From the NCBI GenBank assembly GCA_938082915.1, contig CALKCG010000011.1, positions 1 to 21,552 on the forward strand: a stretch of 21,552 nt of DNA, in the 5' to 3' direction. Numbering within the stretch: the first letter of the stretch is position 1; each line of letters begins with the position of its first letter. The notes beneath the pieces were generated by a model. It was not told the DNA's origin, ran no database searches, and saw nothing but the letters and a program-made list of their open reading frames with translations. Positions 19,289-21,552 of the stretch are shown in pieces. This stretch comes from an uncultured archaeon. Its GTDB lineage: Archaea > Thermoproteota > CALKCG01 > B24. The position numbers were made by a program, and so were the translations under genes.

Positions 19289-21552
19289 ATGGCTAGGGAG
19301 ATTAAGCTTAGGGTTGCAGAGGTCAGCCATCAGAGGGATGTTGGACGCTGGAAGGTTAGAATAGACGCTAAAACCATGGAGTATCTAGAGGTAACCCCCG
19401 GAGATGTCGTAGAGATCAAGGGTAAGAGGACTACAGCCGCCGTCGTCTGGCCCGCATATCCGGAGGATACCGGTAAGAATATAATCCGTATGGATGGGAT
19501 AACTAGGAAAAATGCAGGGGTTTCTATAAACGAATACGTCTTCGTTAAGAAGGCTGTTGTCAGAGAGGCACAGTCTGTAACGCTTGCACCCGTCAATGTA
19601 ACTATACCTGGTGTAGACCAGAGTTTCTACGAGTTTGTTAAAAACCGTATTCTCGAAGCACCAGTAGTCGCAGGAGATACTATTCAAGTCTCAATATTCG
19701 GAAGCGCAGTCCACTTCCGCGTAACAAAAACAATCCCACATGGAATTGTCACGATCACATCTAGGACAAACGTTCAAGTACTCTCCGAACCAGTCCCGGA
19801 GAAAACTGGACTCTTAAGAGTCACTTATGAAGACATAGGAGGGTTGAAAGAAGCCATACAGAAGATCAGAGAAATGGTTGAACTACCGCTCAGACACCCG
19901 GAGCTATTCCAGAGACTCGGCATAGAGCCTCCTAAAGGCGTTCTACTCTACGGTCCACCTGGATGCGGAAAGACGCTACTAGCAAAAGCAGTAGCCAATG
20001 AAAGCGAGGCAAACTTCTTCAGCATAAATGGACCGGAGATCATGTGCGTTGAACCAGATGTTTATGTTTTAACCGATGAATTCGGGGCGATTAAAGTCGG
20101 CGAGCTTTACAGGAAGGGTACAGATATTGGGAATGATATTAGAGTATTCTCCAATGTAAGAATACTTGCCTATGAGAATGGTTGCAGACTTTCTAAGCTT
20201 GAATCCATGAGAGTATTCAGAGGAATGGGGTATGAGTTAACGTTAAAGAACGGTTTAAATGAGGAGGCTGTGAAGGTTTCAGAGCACCAGCGTTTTCTAG
20301 TCTACGATGGGAAAGAGATAAAATGGACAACGTCATCTGAGATCAAAGAGGGCTTTTGGATAGCCGCACCTAAATACTGGAGCCACCAGCCTTCCAGAGT
20401 TATTTTAGACTGGATAAACCGTTATCCGGAGCAGGAGAAGCTTAACGTTAAGCTTAGAGGATTACTAAAGGATAGACTTGGAGAAGTAGTTACACTAAAG
20501 GAGCTGCTCACGTACGTAGTGGAGAATGGGTTAGATTGGGAGGAAGTATACAGTTCAATAGTGGGGGTTAGAAGTAAGTTTAGCTATGAACGGGGGGCTT
20601 GGATACGTCTACCTTGGATACTGACACCGGAGTTAGCGTATGTACTTGGACTCATCCTAAGCGATGGGTATGTGGGCAAGAACGAAGTGTCATTCCACAG
20701 TAGAGATGTAAGACTCGGAGAGAGGTTTAAAGAGTACTTTAACAAGGTTTTTGGTATAGATCGGCAAGCCTGTTGGTCTAAGTTGCTTGTCTGGTATCTA
20801 AGAGAGTTTTTCGACATCCCAGTTGGTAGGAAAAGTCGGCATTGGTCTGTTCCACGCTTCATCATATTCTCAGATGAAGATACAATAGCCGCTTTTATAG
20901 CAGGACTTTACGATGGAGATTCCTTCTACAGTAGGTCTGAAGTCGGGCTTATCGGAGTACAGTTTTTACTCTTACGTTTAGGCATTTCTAAGACTGCGGT
21001 TAAAAGGCACAATACTAGGTTTGGCATGGTTTATAGGTTAGCCGTATCCAAGTCAGAGCAGAGGAAGCTATGGCTTGCCATAAACCCATACTCGATTAAG
21101 TTTAAACCAGCAGTAGGTGAGACGGATCACACGAGGTTCCCATTCCAAGCACTCTTCAAAGAAATCCTAGCTGAACATGACATACCATTTACGATATTCA
21201 ATGATGAGGACGCTGAGGCAAGGATTAACGGTAGAATACCCTTATCCGATACTATAGCTCAGAAATACCTGGAAATATTAGAAAAATATGTGACTACAGA
21301 TAACCCCATTCAGAGGATTAAACTTCCACTATCCCTAAGATGGCTTAAGGTGGTCTCTAAGAGGATGGTCGAGGGAGAGTTCTACGACCTCCAGGTTAAG
21401 GATGACACATTCATAGGCTCTAAAGCTACACCTATAATCTACCATAACTCTAAATTCTACGGCGAGTCTGAGGCGAGGCTTAGAGAGATATTCCAGAAGG
21501 CTCAGGAGAATGCCCCAAGCATAATATTCATAGATGAGATCGACGCCATAGC
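19289..21552 (+). CDS. cdc48: CDC48/VAT-type AAA+ ATPase with intein, cut by the window end
   Basis: N-terminal part of the archaeal p97/VAT unfoldase, which extracts and unfolds proteins for the proteasome. Precursor residues 1-180 form the N-domain (AREIKLRVAEVSHQRDVG, then VFVKKAVVREAQSVTLAPVN); the D1 domain begins at YEDIGGLKEAIQKIREMVEL. Walker A is GPPGCGKT (222-229; Cys replaces the usual Thr), and Walker B FIDEIDA follows the intein at the very end of the window. No stop occurs before 21552; the rest of D1 and all of D2 lie outside. The ATG at 19289 is preceded by ggag about 12 bases upstream; an upstream in-frame TTG (19262) is less likely. TATA-like gttaaata is at about 19234-19241. 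Confidence 0.95.
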   Translation, partial: MAREIKLRVAEVSHQRDVGRWKVRIDAKTMEYLEVTPGDVVEIKGKRTTAAVVWPAYPEDTGKNIIRMDGITRKNAGVSINEYVFVKKAVVREAQSVTLAPVNVTIPGVDQSFYEFVKNRILEAPVVAGDTIQVSIFGSAVHFRVTKTIPHGIVTITSRTNVQVLSEPVPEKTGLLRVTYEDIGGLKEAIQKIREMVELPLRHPELFQRLGIEPPKGVLLYGPPGCGKTLLAKAVANESEANFFSINGPEIMCVEPDVYVLTDEFGAIKVGELYRKGTDIGNDIRVFSNVRILAYENGCRLSKLESMRVFRGMGYELTLKNGLNEEAVKVSEHQRFLVYDGKEIKWTTSSEIKEGFWIAAPKYWSHQPSRVILDWINRYPEQEKLNVKLRGLLKDRLGEVVTLKELLTYVVENGLDWEEVYSSIVGVRSKFSYERGAWIRLPWILTPELAYVLGLILSDGYVGKNEVSFHSRDVRLGERFKEYFNKVFGIDRQACWSKLLVWYLREFFDIPVGRKSRHWSVPRFIIFSDEDTIAAFIAGLYDGDSFYSRSEVGLIGVQFLLLRLGISKTAVKRHNTRFGMVYRLAVSKSEQRKLWLAINPYSIKFKPAVGETDHTRFPFQALFKEILAEHDIPFTIFNDEDAEARINGRIPLSDTIAQKYLEILEKYVTTDNPIQRIKLPLSLRWLKVVSKRMVEGEFYDLQVKDDTFIGSKATPIIYHNSKFYGESEARLREIFQKAQENAPSIIFIDEIDAI
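20045..21448 (+). mobile_element. Full-length intein with LAGLIDADG homing endonuclease in CDC48
   Basis: A 468-residue protein intron between extein residues GPEIM and SKFYGESEARLR. It begins with Cys (CVEPDVYVLTDEFGAIKVGE, block A), has a block B-like VKVSEHQRFLVYDG, two LAGLIDADG motifs (VLGLILSDGYV at about 200 and FIAGLYDGDSF at about 285), a block F FYDLQVKDDTFIG, and ends IIYHN with Ser as the +1 extein residue. All splicing residues are present, so splicing is expected. The insertion sits in the pore-loop 1 segment of D1, the most conserved part of the ATPase, which makes loss costly. The reading frame is continuous with the host gene. Confidence 0.92.

Noticed and set aside
1..21552. 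CRISPR arrays, tRNA and rRNA genes
   Set aside because: No evenly spaced direct repeats, cloverleaf-like segments or rRNA signatures were seen; a covariance search could not be run.

Overview
The window reads as a chromosomal segment of a thermophile-like archaeon. The evidence is a CDC48/VAT-type AAA+ ATPase, a RIO2 kinase, an archaeal-type (Ser/His) signal peptidase I, RadA/KaiC-like ATPases, PaREP1 and HEPN/MNT and VapBC modules, A/T-rich TATA boxes about 25-32 bases before many starts (leaderless style), and a decayed archaeal clamp-loader (RfcS) gene. PaREP1 and DUF3782-like genes favour the Thermoproteota/TACK side, but no rRNA is present, so the lineage is an inference.

Layout. (i) 1-2600 is an accessory zone: a frameshifted PIN gene, a TnpB remnant, a frameshifted antitoxin followed by an intact VapC, a fragment of a small membrane protein and a ribbon-helix-helix protein. 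(ii) 2620-6500 is a cell-surface block on the minus strand: a small secreted beta-rich protein with a perfect Shine-Dalgarno, a signal peptidase and a small Cys protein form an operon. Upstream lie a symmetric four-site TGTCA array and a second palindrome, then a 604-residue membrane-anchored protein made of Ig-like repeats. (iii) 6680-8135 holds two convergent RadA/KaiC-like ATPases; one has lost its nucleotide-binding residues. (iv) 8136-13000 is a second accessory zone: PaREP1, MNT with a decayed HEPN partner, a two-HTH regulator, a small membrane protein, a fossil RfcS gene interrupted by a fossil intein, and a frameshifted PaREP1. (v) 13078-16065 is a conserved minus-strand run: RIO2, an SF2 helicase, and a PqqD-like/zinc-ribbon protein. 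(vi) 16173-19110 holds a dolichol/phytol-kinase-like membrane enzyme, a retropepsin-like protease, an unknown small basic protein, a DUF3782-like nuclease-fold protein and a LEA14/WHy-like anchored protein. (vii) 19289-21552 is the N-terminal part of a CDC48 gene, cut by the window edge and carrying a complete-looking 468-residue intein with a LAGLIDADG endonuclease, inserted in the pore-loop segment of the first AAA domain.

Two themes stand out. Decay is concentrated in the toxin-antitoxin/mobile genes (PIN, VapB, HEPN and one PaREP1 have single-site frame changes; TnpB and RfcS are truncated), while the long housekeeping frames are clean. Inteins have hit AAA+ ATPases twice here: one living (CDC48 pore loop) and one dead (RfcS Walker A). 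The secreted protein plus dedicated signal peptidase operon with its operator array is the best candidate for an undescribed surface system.
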